From NCBI GenBank assembly GCA_949290475.1, contig CASESB010000058.1, positions 1 through 42,583 on the forward strand: a stretch of DNA of 42,583 bases. The letters are read 5' to 3'. Both the position numbers and the translations under genes were made by a program. The stretch is from an uncultured Bacillota bacterium. Its GTDB lineage: Bacteria; Bacillota; Clostridia; Peptostreptococcales; Anaerovoracaceae. The notes beneath the pieces were generated by a model. It was not told the DNA's origin. It ran no database searches and worked only from the letters and a program-made list of their open reading frames with translations. Of the stretch, positions 8,194-16,305 are shown piece by piece. Each line of letters begins with the position of its first letter. Position 1 is the stretch's first letter.

Positions 8194-9041
8194 TCAGTCC
8201 AATCCACAGTTCGGGCAATCACCTCATCACCTGTACTGACATCGCTGCCGTTGTGTATCTCGTGATAAAGCCCTTCCCACTCTATATACGTTACTTTATC
8301 GCCTCGCTCTTTCAGCCTTCGCGCAATACGCCGGCTGCCTTCGATATCGCATATGCCATCCTGGCTGCCGTGCATGAGGAGCATCGGTATATCGGCTGCA
8401 CGCCGGTCATCATCGCATTGGCCGTTTTCCATCGCCAGTCCCGTCTCAAACCCGTCTACTGCACACTGCAGCGATATCCTGGTGTGGACCCTGGGGTTAT
8501 CGACGAACGGCTTCACCTGCTCCGGATTTCCCAGCAAACTCTCATCGATGCTTGAGCCTATGGTGAATGAAGGCGCGAGCCCGGCCAGCAGCTTTACCGT
8601 CCTGTAAAGCGCTTTCGGTATCGGTCTCACCAGCCTTATCCACGGAGCCGAGATGATATACCCCGCCGGGCGGTCGTTCAGCAGTCCGCGAAATCTGTAA
8701 TCGAGAGCGATATTGCCACCCATGCTGTGCCCGTAAAGCACCAGCGGCACTCCCGGATATCGCTTCCCCGCCAGCTCTATCAGCGAGCTCACGTCATCCA
8801 GCACATCCTTTCGCGGTGCGCAGTGACCTCTCCTGCCGAGCGATCCGCCATGGCCCCTGAGATCAAGCGCCAGCACGGACATCCCGCGCTTTCTGAAGGC
8901 TTCGGCGACTCTGTCGTATCTACCGCCGTACTCTCCTATGCCGTGAACTATGCAGACGACCTTTCGCGGCTTTTCCAGAGGCCATTCGTACCCCTGTATA
9001 TTTCCTTTTTCGGTTTTTCTCAGTATAAATTCCTCATACAT
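8178..9041 (-). CDS. Alpha/beta hydrolase, lysophospholipase/monoacylglycerol lipase-like
   Basis: This 287-residue protein has the serine aminopeptidase S33 / monoglyceride lipase layout. It has an HGIGEYGGRY oxyanion region, ALDLRGHGGS, and the nucleophile elbow GHSMGG with Ser106. The acid is the Asp in HGSQDGICD and the base is the His in YHEIHNG. No signal peptide is seen, so it is probably cytoplasmic. Substrate is unknown; family members cleave acylglycerols or lysophospholipids. Start 9041 has GGAGAAGATACG upstream; a longer frame to 9092 is not supported. It is monocistronic and convergent with rqcH. Confidence 0.88.
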   Translation of the reverse strand: MYEEFILRKTEKGNIQGYEWPLEKPRKVVCIVHGIGEYGGRYDRVAEAFRKRGMSVLALDLRGHGGSLGRRGHCAPRKDVLDDVSSLIELAGKRYPGVPLVLYGHSMGGNIALDYRFRGLLNDRPAGYIISAPWIRLVRPIPKALYRTVKLLAGLAPSFTIGSSIDESLLGNPEQVKPFVDNPRVHTRISLQCAVDGFETGLAMENGQCDDDRRAADIPMLLMHGSQDGICDIEGSRRIARRLKERGDKVTYIEWEGLYHEIHNGSDVSTGDEVIARTVDWTEKLPG

Positions 9042-9117
9042 CGTATCTTCTCCGCTTCCCTCTGCAGGCGGATTGCCGCCATATGCTACCATAATATTCC
9101 AATAAAGTTCATGTTTA

Positions 9118-9147
9118 TTACAATTGAATATATTCTTCTTGTATTAT
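9118..9147 (+). promoter_or_regulatory. Probable promoter for the small Cys-rich protein
   Basis: TTACAA (9118-9123), 18 bp and TATTAT (9142-9147), about 90 bp before the 45-residue gene. The rest of the 200-bp divergent gap shows only AT-rich sequence. Confidence 0.5.
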
Positions 9148-9240
9148 CCTTCCATCTGCAATAAACTCAGTATACTACTCCATTATCACTGGCCGGCGAG
9201 AAATGGAAGGCCCATTATTCTCGGGAAAGGAGGACGCGCT

Positions 9241-9378
9241 ATGAAAAAAGCATGTACGCTTTGCGGCTGCAAATACGGCAATATGCACGTATTTAAAACC
9301 GGATACGTATGCGAAGACTGTCTCCAGTATCTGAAATCCGATTTTCAGATCGACAGCCAAGTGCGTACAAACCGCTGA
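9241..9378 (+). CDS. Small zinc-ribbon-like protein
   Basis: This 45-residue protein carries cysteines at positions 5, 8, 10, 24 and 27, arranged as CTLCGC and CEDC. That spacing suits a single structural zinc site. The start is set by AAAGGAGGACGCGCT immediately upstream. The C-terminus is short, polar and ends VRTNR. It ends 13 bp before the convergent flavin reductase-like gene. No close family is recognised with certainty; it resembles small zinc-ribbon proteins found in Clostridia. Function unknown. Confidence 0.7.
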   Translation: MKKACTLCGCKYGNMHVFKTGYVCEDCLQYLKSDFQIDSQVRTNR

Positions 9379-9391
9379 CCGATAGCGTCCC

Positions 9392-10021
9392 TCACCTTCC
9401 TCGCCGGCCTCTCCTGATGGAGTTCTTTCTTTTTTCCGCTTCGATCCGCTTTCTCGTCTTTTTCTTCATCACCGAATATCCGAATCTGCCGATCTCCTGT
9501 CGTTTCAACGCATAATAATGACCGTGGTTATAGGCCACCAGCCCGGCTTTCTCCAGCATCAGTCTTCCGTTCTCATCCAGCAGCTCTTCATCGACCGACA
9601 CGCTGACTATCTCGGCTATGAACATATCGTGAGTTTGGTATTCCTTCTTCTCCATGACCCTGCACTCTATGTTCACCGGAGATTCACCGATCGAAGGGCA
9701 GCCTACGACGACGCTTTCCGATGGCGTGAGCCTCTGTTCTCTGAACTTATCGACATCCCTTCCCGATTTCACACCGCAGTAGTCCGCCGCAAACGCGAGC
9801 TTCTCCGTCGTCAGGTTTATCACGAATTCCCCGCTCTTCTCTATTATATCGTGTGAAAATCTCGATTTCCTGACTGACACGTAGGTGATGGGCGGATCAG
9901 AATTGATTATTCCCGTCCACGCTATCGTTATTATATTCTTCACCTCGCCGTCTCCGCAGGAGACCATCACCGCCGGAACGGGATTGAGCATGGTTCCCGG
10001 TTTAAAAACTGTCTTTGCCAT
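9392..10021 (-). CDS. Flavin reductase-like FMN-binding split-barrel protein
   Basis: This 209-residue protein matches the flavin reductase-like family. The N-terminal barrel has NPVPAVMVSC, TIAWTGIINSDPPITYVSV and RFSHDIIEKSGEFVINLTT, which correspond to the FMN-binding region. Members are often annotated as flavoredoxins or NAD(P)H:flavin oxidoreductases. The last ~25 residues are very basic (KKKTRKRIEAEKRKN...), an extension that could be a tail contacting nucleic acid or membrane; this is unexplained. The start codon follows the rluD stop directly (TAA then ATG), so it is co-transcribed with rluD. Confidence 0.85.
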   Translation of the reverse strand: MAKTVFKPGTMLNPVPAVMVSCGDGEVKNIITIAWTGIINSDPPITYVSVRKSRFSHDIIEKSGEFVINLTTEKLAFAADYCGVKSGRDVDKFREQRLTPSESVVVGCPSIGESPVNIECRVMEKKEYQTHDMFIAEIVSVSVDEELLDENGRLMLEKAGLVAYNHGHYYALKRQEIGRFGYSVMKKKTRKRIEAEKRKNSIRRGRRGR

Positions 10022-10966
10022 TTATATACCTGCCTTCCTTAATTTCACCAGCACCGCTTCAAAGTCATCGGGCAGTGGGCTCTCAAATTCCATATACTCA
10101 CCGCTCGCAGGATGCACGAAGCCCAGCACTCCCGCATGGAGCATCTGTCTGCGTGCGCCCAGCTTGTTGTTCTGCGGGCCGTAAAGGCTGTCTCCCAGCA
10201 GCGGATGCTTCATATATGCCATATGCACCCTTATCTGATGTGTGCGCCCCGTCTCGAGGCTCGCCTCTATAAGTGTGAAATTGCCGAAGCGCTCCAGCAC
10301 CCTGTAGTGCGTGACCGCTCTTTTGGAATTGATCTCGGTGACGGCGTTTCGCAGCCTGTTCCTGGGATCACGGCCTATCGGCTTGTCGACAGTGCCATCG
10401 TCTTCTTTGATATTGCTGTATACTATGGCTTTGTACCTTCTCGTTATCGAATGCTCGGACAACTGCCTCGAAAGCTCTCCGTGAGCCGCATCGTTCTTGG
10501 CCACCATCAGCAGTCCGCTCGTATCCTTATCGATCCTGTGCACTATGCCCGGGCGTATCACACCGTTTATCGACGACAGCTTATCTCCGCAGTGATACAT
10601 GAGCGCATTCACCAGCGTTCCCGAATAATTGCCCGGCGCGGGATGCACTACCATACCGGCAGGCTTATCAACCACCAGCAGATCGTCATCCTCGTAGACT
10701 ATATGGATAGGTATATCCTCAGGCTCGACATCGATGATCTCCGGTTCCGGTATGATGACCTCAACCTCATCGCCTGTCGCCGCCTTTTTCTTTTTCTCCG
10801 TGCACACCGACCCGTTGACGATGATACCGCCGTTTTCAAACAGCTTCTGGATGAAGCTGCGCGAATAATCCTCGAGCGCCGAAGATATTACGGCGTCCAG
10901 CCTCCTGCCGCTCATCTCGTCCGTGATCGTCAGCTTTTCAGTTTTCTCAGCGCTGCATTCGCCCAT
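10022..10966 (-). CDS. rluD: RluA-family 23S rRNA pseudouridine synthase, RluD-like
   Basis: This 314-residue protein isomerises uridines to pseudouridine in rRNA. An N-terminal S4-like RNA-binding domain (GRRLDAVISSAL, SRSFIQKLFENGGIIVNG) precedes the catalytic domain. The latter has VVDKPAGMVVHP and the active-site motif HRIDKDTSGLL with its Asp, then GRTHQIRVHM. The order matches RluD. The start is placed at ATG 10966, overlapping the lspA stop by 20 bp; an upstream TTG (10990) is less likely. It follows lspA, a conserved Firmicutes arrangement. Confidence 0.93.
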   Translation of the reverse strand: MGECSAEKTEKLTITDEMSGRRLDAVISSALEDYSRSFIQKLFENGGIIVNGSVCTEKKKKAATGDEVEVIIPEPEIIDVEPEDIPIHIVYEDDDLLVVDKPAGMVVHPAPGNYSGTLVNALMYHCGDKLSSINGVIRPGIVHRIDKDTSGLLMVAKNDAAHGELSRQLSEHSITRRYKAIVYSNIKEDDGTVDKPIGRDPRNRLRNAVTEINSKRAVTHYRVLERFGNFTLIEASLETGRTHQIRVHMAYMKHPLLGDSLYGPQNNKLGARRQMLHAGVLGFVHPASGEYMEFESPLPDDFEAVLVKLRKAGI

Positions 10967-11432
10967 TTTTTTCTTCTCTCTTTCCTTCAAGTACTATCAC
11001 GTCCAAAAGCAGCAGGCCGCACCCGATACAGATGAAGATATCGGCCACGTTGAAAACCGGAAAATCAAACAGCGGAAAAAATCTGCAGTCAAACATATCG
11101 ACCACGAATCCGCGCGATATGCGGTCTATGAGATTTCCCAGTCCGCCTCCGCATATGAATGCTATGGCTACGAGCATGGGACGGCTCCATTTATTGCGTT
11201 TCATGAACATCAGCACCAGTCCCGCGCCTATGGCGAGCAGCGGGATAACTATCAGCACCAGCCATTGCTGCTCCCACATGCTAAAAGCGGCGCCGCGGTT
11301 CTGAACGTATGTTATGTGAAAAATGTCCTCTATCACCGGTATGCTCTCGCCCGCGCTCATACCGGAAAACACCGCATACTTTACGAGCTGATCGAGCAAT
11401 ATTACAGCTGCGACAACAAAAAAATATATCAT
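10947..11432 (-). CDS. lspA: Lipoprotein signal peptidase (signal peptidase II)
   Basis: LspA, 161 residues, is the membrane aspartyl protease that cleaves prolipoprotein signal peptides after lipidation. Four hydrophobic helices are visible. The conserved LLDQLVKY, the NRGAAFS motif, GGGLGNLIDRI with the first catalytic Asp and FNVADIFI with the second are all present. No Shine-Dalgarno sits next to the ATG. The nearest (AAAGGAGG) is about 28 nt upstream, before a GGGGCG hairpin at 11447-11462, so initiation may depend on that fold. Its substrates here include the TupA and amidohydrolase lipoproteins. Confidence 0.96.
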   Translation of the reverse strand: MIYFFVVAAVILLDQLVKYAVFSGMSAGESIPVIEDIFHITYVQNRGAAFSMWEQQWLVLIVIPLLAIGAGLVLMFMKRNKWSRPMLVAIAFICGGGLGNLIDRISRGFVVDMFDCRFFPLFDFPVFNVADIFICIGCGLLLLDVIVLEGKREEKNGRMQR

Positions 11433-11446
11433 ACGGATATGAAAAC

Positions 11447-11462
11447 GGGGCGTTGCCGCCCC
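11447..11462 (-). promoter_or_regulatory. GNRA hairpin between divIVA and lspA
   Basis: GGGGCG-GCAA-CGCCCC then GTTTTC lies between the only good ribosome-binding site and the lspA start. It may be a weak terminator, or it may bring the site closer to the start codon when folded. Confidence 0.45.
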
Positions 11463-11478
11463 TCCTCCTTTATCGGAT

Positions 11479-12102
11479 CTACTTCTTGATATTCCTCATC
11501 GTTCCCTGCCCGCGAACATCTCTGCCGGCTCCAGGATAATACTGAGTTCTCGCGTTCTGCTGGGAACCGTTCTGCTGCACAGCATTCTGCATTACAGCCT
11601 CCTGCGGCAATCCTCCCGGCAGATCGTCAAAATCATCTATGCCCAGCTCAGGGAATATTTCCCCGCTCAGAGACTCGAACCGCTGCAGCTCCGACTGAAG
11701 CAGCTGCTTGTATTTAGTCCTGAAATCGATGAACCTGTTCTTCATAGCCCGGCTTTCTTCCGCTATCCTGTCGGCCTCGTCCTTCGCTTCCTTCCTCATC
11801 AGCTGCGCATCAAGCTCTGCATTTTTCAGCAGTATGCCTGCCCGCTTCTCAGCGCTCGCTGAGATATCTGACATCAGAGCCTTAGCAGCCTCCAGCGTCT
11901 CCACGACTGTACTCTCAGAATGCCTGTAGCGTTCCAGCTCACTTACGAGACGGCTGTTTTCCTCCTTCGTTTCGCGAAGCTCGTTCAAAAGCCTGTCCAT
12001 ATCTACGGTAAGCTCGTCGAGGAACTGGTTCACCTCTTCCTCCTTGTATCCCCGGACTACTCTGCTGAATTCCTTTTCCTGTATGTCTCTGGGTCTGATC
12101 AT
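11479..12102 (-). CDS. divIVA: Cell-division/polarity protein DivIVA
   Basis: DivIVA, 207 residues, binds negatively curved membrane at poles and division sites. The N-terminal lipid-binding domain reads MIRPRDIQEKEFSRVVRGYK and then EEEVNQFLDELTVDMDRL, and a long coiled coil covers about 30-150. The C-terminal 50 residues are low-complexity and Gln/Asn-rich (QNAVQQNGSQQNARTQ), a variable tail. GGAGGGGAAACG fixes the start at 12102. It follows sepF by 11 bp, as in many Firmicutes ylm-type division clusters. Confidence 0.95.
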   Translation of the reverse strand: MIRPRDIQEKEFSRVVRGYKEEEVNQFLDELTVDMDRLLNELRETKEENSRLVSELERYRHSESTVVETLEAAKALMSDISASAEKRAGILLKNAELDAQLMRKEAKDEADRIAEESRAMKNRFIDFRTKYKQLLQSELQRFESLSGEIFPELGIDDFDDLPGGLPQEAVMQNAVQQNGSQQNARTQYYPGAGRDVRGQGTMRNIKK

Positions 12103-12113
12103 CGTTTCCCCTC

Positions 12114-12605
12114 CTATTTCCAAGGATTGATATCCTCAGGGTCACCGCCGACGAAATTATACGGCTTGCTGTCGCCTTCCGCGGATATGGATACGTTCTC
12201 CGGCGCGAACACGAATATATTGTTGGCTACCTTCTGCACGTTTCCGTTAAGTGCGTACGTTGCTCCTCCCAGAAAATCGAAGATCTTTCTTGCCGTATCC
12301 GGATCCAGCTTTTCCAGATTGACGATGATCGGCTTCCTGTTCTTCAGGCTGTCCACCAGCTTGGAGCACTCATCGAATCCCTTAGGCTCTATCACCATAA
12401 GATTGAATTTGCTCGTCAGAGCCTTTACCGTCCTGTTCTGCATAGCGACGACGTTATTGTCGTACCTCTGCTGTGAAGTGAGCGGCTGTCTGCTCTCAAC
12501 CGGCCTTCTGTCATGCCTGTAATCCTCTTCCTCCGCCACGTCCACTTCTTCCTCATCGTATTCCTCAAAGCCCATCAGATCCTTAAACTTGTTAAAAACG
12601 CCCAT
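12114..12605 (-). CDS. sepF: Cell-division protein SepF
   Basis: SepF, 163 residues, tethers FtsZ to the membrane and supports septum assembly. The N-terminal amphipathic helix MGVFNKFKDLMGFEEYDEEE is the membrane anchor, and an acidic linker follows. The SepF core covers about 75-150 (FNLMVIEPKGFDECSKLVDS, PIIVNLEKLD, RKIFDFLGGATYALNG, NIFVFAPENV). AGGAGGTAACC precedes the ATG. It lies between the PLP homeostasis gene and divIVA. Typical length and motifs. Confidence 0.97.
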   Translation of the reverse strand: MGVFNKFKDLMGFEEYDEEEVDVAEEEDYRHDRRPVESRQPLTSQQRYDNNVVAMQNRTVKALTSKFNLMVIEPKGFDECSKLVDSLKNRKPIIVNLEKLDPDTARKIFDFLGGATYALNGNVQKVANNIFVFAPENVSISAEGDSKPYNFVGGDPEDINPWK

Positions 12606-12614
12606 GGTTACCTC

Positions 12615-13316
12615 CTATAACTTACTATAATCTCTTTCGCCGAAAATGGCGCTTCCTACTCTCACAAGATTCGATCCCGCTTCTATAGCCACCTGAAAAT
12701 CATGCGACATTCCCATCGACAGATATTTGAAATCGAGCCGCGGATGATCTATGCTGCCGAACCTGTCGTACTGTTCCTTCACCTGATCGAAATACACCTT
12801 GATATCCTCAGGATCATCGGCATAAGGAGCTATACACATGAGTCCGCGCACGCGCACGTTCTCACAGTTTTCGAGTATCTCTCTGATGAGGCTCTCCGTC
12901 TCATCGGTGGATATTCCGAACTTGCTCTCCTCCTGCGCCGAATTGACCTGTATAAGTATGTCCATGGTGATCCCGTGTCCGGCTGCCCGCTTGTTTATCT
13001 CCGCCGCCAGCTTATATGAATCTACGGAATGGATCATCGACACCTTATCTATGATGTACTTGACCTTATTCGTCTGCAGATGACCTATCATATGCCATTT
13101 CACCGGCTTTACATCATCGAACTTGTCCATTATCTCCTGCACCTTGTTCTCGCCGATATCGGTCACACCTGCGTCTATGGCCGTATTTATCTCTTCCGGC
13201 GTCCTCGTCTTGCTGACCGCCACCAGCAGCACATCGTCAGCGCTTCTGCCGCAGCTCTCGGCCGCTTCGCGTATCTGTGCTCTGATCTTATCCAGATTTC
13301 CCCTGATGTCTTCCAT
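12615..13316 (-). CDS. Pyridoxal-phosphate homeostasis protein (YggS/YlmE family)
   Basis: This 233-residue single-domain PLP-binding protein has the fold of alanine racemase. The PLP lysine lies in LLVAVSKTRTPEEI. Family motifs DIGENKVQEIMDK, WHMIGHLQTNKVKYI, LIQVNSAQEESKFGI and LSMGMSHDFQVAIEAGSNLVRVGSAIFG are all visible. Members buffer PLP supply rather than catalyse a known reaction. The GAGGAGG ribosome-binding site is encoded by the Glu codons at the end of the HlyD-like gene. It occupies the usual ylmE position before sepF. Confidence 0.95.
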   Translation of the reverse strand: MEDIRGNLDKIRAQIREAAESCGRSADDVLLVAVSKTRTPEEINTAIDAGVTDIGENKVQEIMDKFDDVKPVKWHMIGHLQTNKVKYIIDKVSMIHSVDSYKLAAEINKRAAGHGITMDILIQVNSAQEESKFGISTDETESLIREILENCENVRVRGLMCIAPYADDPEDIKVYFDQVKEQYDRFGSIDHPRLDFKYLSMGMSHDFQVAIEAGSNLVRVGSAIFGERDYSKL

Positions 13317-13318
13317 CC

Positions 13319-14368
13319 TTATTCCTCCTCTTTAGTGTCCCCGTCTTCCGAAGTCCTGTTCTCATCCTTCAGATCGTCTTCGAGCGCGCTGCCGGGATGC
13401 TTCAGGACCTCATCGTATACATCGACCGTATATACCTGATTGCCGTCCTCATCCACGAATGTGGCGTCCTCTATCACCGACTGCTCGCCGTCGGTCGAGA
13501 TTACGCTGATCCTGGTGAACACATAGTCTCCGTTCTTGTTTACCACGTATACGCCCTTATGGCCGTCCTTTTCTACGATACACCTGTTATCCACCAGCAG
13601 ACCTTCATTATCGCTGGTCACGACGGACATGTCCACCGCTCTGCTCTCACAAAATTCTTCGTAGTAAACATCCAGATAAAAGATGACTCTGTAGTCGTCG
13701 CCATCCTTCCTGACGCTGTATACGCTGGCATCAACAGCTCCTCCGGGCAGCTCCAGAGAAACATTTCTGCCTTCCGTGTACGTCTTTGCCGTCTCTTTAT
13801 CGGCCCAGCACAGTACATACCAGTTATCGTCAGCCGAAACCTTATATATCGGTTCGCCCTTTATCACCGACTTCCTCTCCAGGCTGGCCGCATCATACGA
13901 AAGCCCTTCCACGGTCTCACGCTTGATCTTATCCATCTTCTGCGGTGTAAAGTAGTCCTCATAACCGTCTATAGTCAGACTGAATATTCCGCTCACCGGC
14001 GAGCTGTACTCCTCCGAAAGGCCTTCATATCCCTTCAGCCTGTCGGTGTACTCGCTGAACCTCGATTCGCCGTCCTTGCCGCCCTCAGCCGTCACCTCGA
14101 CTATAGGATATCCCTTCTTGACGGCCGTTCCTACTGATACAAGATATTGTATGTCTCCTGATTCTGGCGCTATGCCTACAGTTTCATCCTTTATGAGATA
14201 GCCTGTCGTCTCATAGGATAATCTCAGCGTACCGGGCTCAAGCGTCTGTGTCGTCTCGAATATGTCGGTCACCTCCGGCAGAACCTCGACAACTATATAT
14301 AGCATAAGTAATACTGCCAAGTAGATGAATATTACTCTCTTTGTCTTCTTACTTAATTTTGTCTTCAT
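13319..14368 (-). CDS. HlyD-like single-pass membrane protein of the division cluster
   Basis: This 349-residue protein has a short cytoplasmic N-terminus (MKTKLSKKTKRV), one membrane helix (about 12-30) and a large extracytoplasmic part. The latter shows HlyD/biotinyl-lipoyl barrel features (GYLIKDETVGIAPESGDIQY, SVGTAVKKGYPIVEV) and a second barrel near 135-150. The last ~30 residues are acidic and probably disordered. Related proteins occur beside sepF in other Clostridia. No transporter partner is encoded nearby, so an efflux adaptor role is doubtful. Its promoter lies so close that the mRNA may be leaderless. Confidence 0.75.
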   Translation of the reverse strand: MKTKLSKKTKRVIFIYLAVLLMLYIVVEVLPEVTDIFETTQTLEPGTLRLSYETTGYLIKDETVGIAPESGDIQYLVSVGTAVKKGYPIVEVTAEGGKDGESRFSEYTDRLKGYEGLSEEYSSPVSGIFSLTIDGYEDYFTPQKMDKIKRETVEGLSYDAASLERKSVIKGEPIYKVSADDNWYVLCWADKETAKTYTEGRNVSLELPGGAVDASVYSVRKDGDDYRVIFYLDVYYEEFCESRAVDMSVVTSDNEGLLVDNRCIVEKDGHKGVYVVNKNGDYVFTRISVISTDGEQSVIEDATFVDEDGNQVYTVDVYDEVLKHPGSALEDDLKDENRTSEDGDTKEEE

Positions 14369-14374
14369 TATTTT

Positions 14375-14403
14375 ATTTTACACTAAAGGATTACCGCTTG
14401 CAA
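14375..14403 (-). promoter_or_regulatory. Promoter giving a likely leaderless transcript
   Basis: TTGCAA (14398-14403), 17 bp and TAAAAT (14375-14380) on the minus strand. The ATG at 14368 is 6 nt beyond the -10, where transcription would start. No Shine-Dalgarno is present. Confidence 0.6.
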
Positions 14404-14407
14404 TCTA

Positions 14408-15151
14408 CTATACATCTATTTCAACTATTTCTTCCAGTATTTTTCTCTCATCTTTAGATAAACTGCCTGAATTCTTTACAAACTCATCAAACAGATCCGG
14501 CCGGCGCTCCTTTGTCAGCAAGAGCGATTCCCTGAACCGCCACAGATCGATCAGCTTATGGTTGCCGCTCACCAGCACCTCCGGCACCTCCATACCTCTG
14601 TACTCGCGCGGTTTAGTATACTGAGGGAACTCCAGCAGGCCGGAATACACGGATTCATCCATAGCCGAGCTTTCGTTGCCCAGCACTCCAGGTATGAGCC
14701 TGGCGACAGCGTCAATCAGCACCATGGCGGGCAGCTCTCCTCCCGTCAGCACGTAGTCTCCTATGGAGACCTCCTCCATGGCCCAGTGATCTATTATCCT
14801 CTGATCCACGCCCTCGTAATGACCGCACAGGATCACCAGCTCATCAAGCTCCGACAGCTCCTCTATCTTGGCCTTATCCATGATCTGTCCGCGGGGAGAC
14901 ATGTATAATATTCTCTTGCCTGCGGCGTTCACAGCCTCCAGCGCCCCGAATACCGGATCCGCCATCATCACCATTCCGCCGCCGCCGCCGAACGGATAGT
15001 CGTCAGCTCTGTTGTGCTTATCGTTCGTATAATCCCTGATATTCGTGAGCCTTATGTCTATGATCCCTCTGTCCGCCGCCCGTCCCAGCATGCTGCTGCC
15101 TGTAACGGCTGCAAACATCTCCGGAAAGAGCGTGAGCACATCTATCTTCAT
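14408..15151 (-). CDS. trmD: tRNA (guanine-N1)-methyltransferase
   Basis: TrmD, 247 residues, methylates G37 of tRNAs using S-adenosylmethionine and so prevents frameshifting. The SPOUT trefoil-knot motifs are clear: MKIDVLTLFPEMF at the start, DYPFGGGGGMVM, CGHYEGVDQRI and SIGDYVLTGGELPAMVLIDAV. The C-terminal domain ends after RRPDLFDEF. AGGAGGATCAA sets the start at 15151. It is in the conserved rpsP-khpA-rimM-trmD order. Confidence 0.98.
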   Translation of the reverse strand: MKIDVLTLFPEMFAAVTGSSMLGRAADRGIIDIRLTNIRDYTNDKHNRADDYPFGGGGGMVMMADPVFGALEAVNAAGKRILYMSPRGQIMDKAKIEELSELDELVILCGHYEGVDQRIIDHWAMEEVSIGDYVLTGGELPAMVLIDAVARLIPGVLGNESSAMDESVYSGLLEFPQYTKPREYRGMEVPEVLVSGNHKLIDLWRFRESLLLTKERRPDLFDEFVKNSGSLSKDERKILEEIVEIDV

Positions 15152-15202
15152 TTGATCCTCCTGATCCGATGATCTTTCGTATGTATACTTCCTCATGCAC
15201 GC

Positions 15203-15700
15203 CTACAGGTCCAGCATCCCGTCTATCAATCTCACGGTTATCCGCCTGCTGCCCGCATCTATATCCAGTATGAACTGATCTACCTTGGGTATCAACAGCT
15301 TACGTCCGCCCGGCCGTTCCACCTCGAATATGTCCTGGGCCGTATTCTGCAGCACGTCTGTGACATGACCGAGGAGGCTGCCGTTTTCCTCCGTGACCTC
15401 CATACCGATCAGATCTCTCACGTAATACTGTCCCTCCGGCAGCTGCGGAAGGTCGGACTCGCGTATATACAAAACACGCCCTCTGAGCGCCTCAGCGCCG
15501 TTTCTGTCCGTTATCCCTGCCAGTCTGAGAATGATCATATTCTTCTGGACTCTCACACCCTCTATTGCCATGAGCTCATTCCCGACGTAAAGCTCCGGGA
15601 CCGTCTCATATATATCGGCGCTGTCCGAGTAATTGTAGACCTTGACCTCGCCCTTCAACCCGACAACATTGACTATCTTTCCTATTTCTATCTTTTCCAT
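15203..15700 (-). CDS. rimM: 16S rRNA-processing protein RimM
   Basis: RimM, 165 residues, assists maturation of the 30S head around S19. The N-terminal barrel reads IEIGKIVNVVGLKGEVKVYN and the C-terminal PRC-barrel includes YYVRDLIGMEV, GHVTDVLQNTAQDIFEV and LIPKVDQFILDID. The start is placed at ATG 15700; the longer frame would begin with GTG three codons earlier. Between it and trmD are about 50 bp. Normal length. Confidence 0.96.
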   Translation of the reverse strand: MEKIEIGKIVNVVGLKGEVKVYNYSDSADIYETVPELYVGNELMAIEGVRVQKNMIILRLAGITDRNGAEALRGRVLYIRESDLPQLPEGQYYVRDLIGMEVTEENGSLLGHVTDVLQNTAQDIFEVERPGGRKLLIPKVDQFILDIDAGSRRITVRLIDGMLDL

Positions 15701-15760
15701 AGCGTTCACACCATAAAAAGCACAGGCACATGCATCGTGAAATACATGTGCCCTTCGTCT

Positions 15761-15991
15761 CTATTGAACTATTTCAACGACCACTCTGAGGTTTGCCTTC
15801 GTAGCCGCCGCTTTTACAACGGTACGGATAGCTTTAGCGATCCTTCCCTGCTTGCCGATGACCTTACCCATGTCATCGGAAGCGACCTTCAGTTGTATTA
15901 CAGTAGTGCCATTGGACTGTGACTCGGAAACCTCCACAGCCTCCGGATGTTCAACTAATGACTTTGCAATTGCACTGACCAATTCCGACAT
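15761..15991 (-). CDS. khpA: KH-domain RNA-binding protein KhpA
   Basis: KhpA (YlqC), 76 residues, is a single KH domain. The core is VIQLKVASDDMGKVIGKQGR, with the GKQGR loop contacting RNA. In Firmicutes it partners KhpB (Jag) and influences cell length and RNA stability. It lies 15 bp after rpsP, the conserved position. ATG 15991 is preferred over the upstream GTG (16000). Confidence 0.95.
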   Translation of the reverse strand: MSELVSAIAKSLVEHPEAVEVSESQSNGTTVIQLKVASDDMGKVIGKQGRIAKAIRTVVKAAATKANLRVVVEIVQ

Positions 15992-16006
15992 CTGATCCAC
16001 CGCTTT

Positions 16007-16246
16007 CTATAAAATGCCTGTCTGCTTGAAAAGTTTCTTGACCGTCTCTGTAGGCTGCGCACCGTTTCCGAGCCATTTTTTCGCTGCCTCCTCGTCGATC
16101 TTAATGTCTACAGGATCCTTGAGCGGATTGTAATATCCGATCTCCTCGATGAACCTTCCGTCTCTAGGCGACCTTATATCAGCAACCACCACGCGATAAA
16201 AAGGCTTCTTGTGAGCTCCCATTCTCTTAAGTCTGATCTTTACCAT
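16007..16246 (-). CDS. rpsP: 30S ribosomal protein S16
   Basis: S16, 79 residues, binds 16S rRNA early in 30S assembly. [20 protein letters not shown] with [17 protein letters not shown] is the family pattern. GGGAGGAAATAAAAA precedes the ATG. It is followed by khpA, rimM and trmD. Complete and ordinary. Confidence 0.98.
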   Translation of the reverse strand: MVKIRLKRMGAHKKPFYRVVVADIRSPRDGRFIEEIGYYNPLKDPVDIKIDEEAAKKWLGNGAQPTETVKKLFKQTGIL

Positions 16247-16305
16247 TTTTTATTTCCTCCCGGTTTTAAATAAATTTACTTTGATATTCTATCATTGCAC
16301 GGAGA

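Noticed and set aside
10112-11035. 307-codon plus-strand frame across rluD
   Set aside because: Antisense to a gene with intact catalytic motifs; low-complexity composition typical of antisense frames in this base composition.
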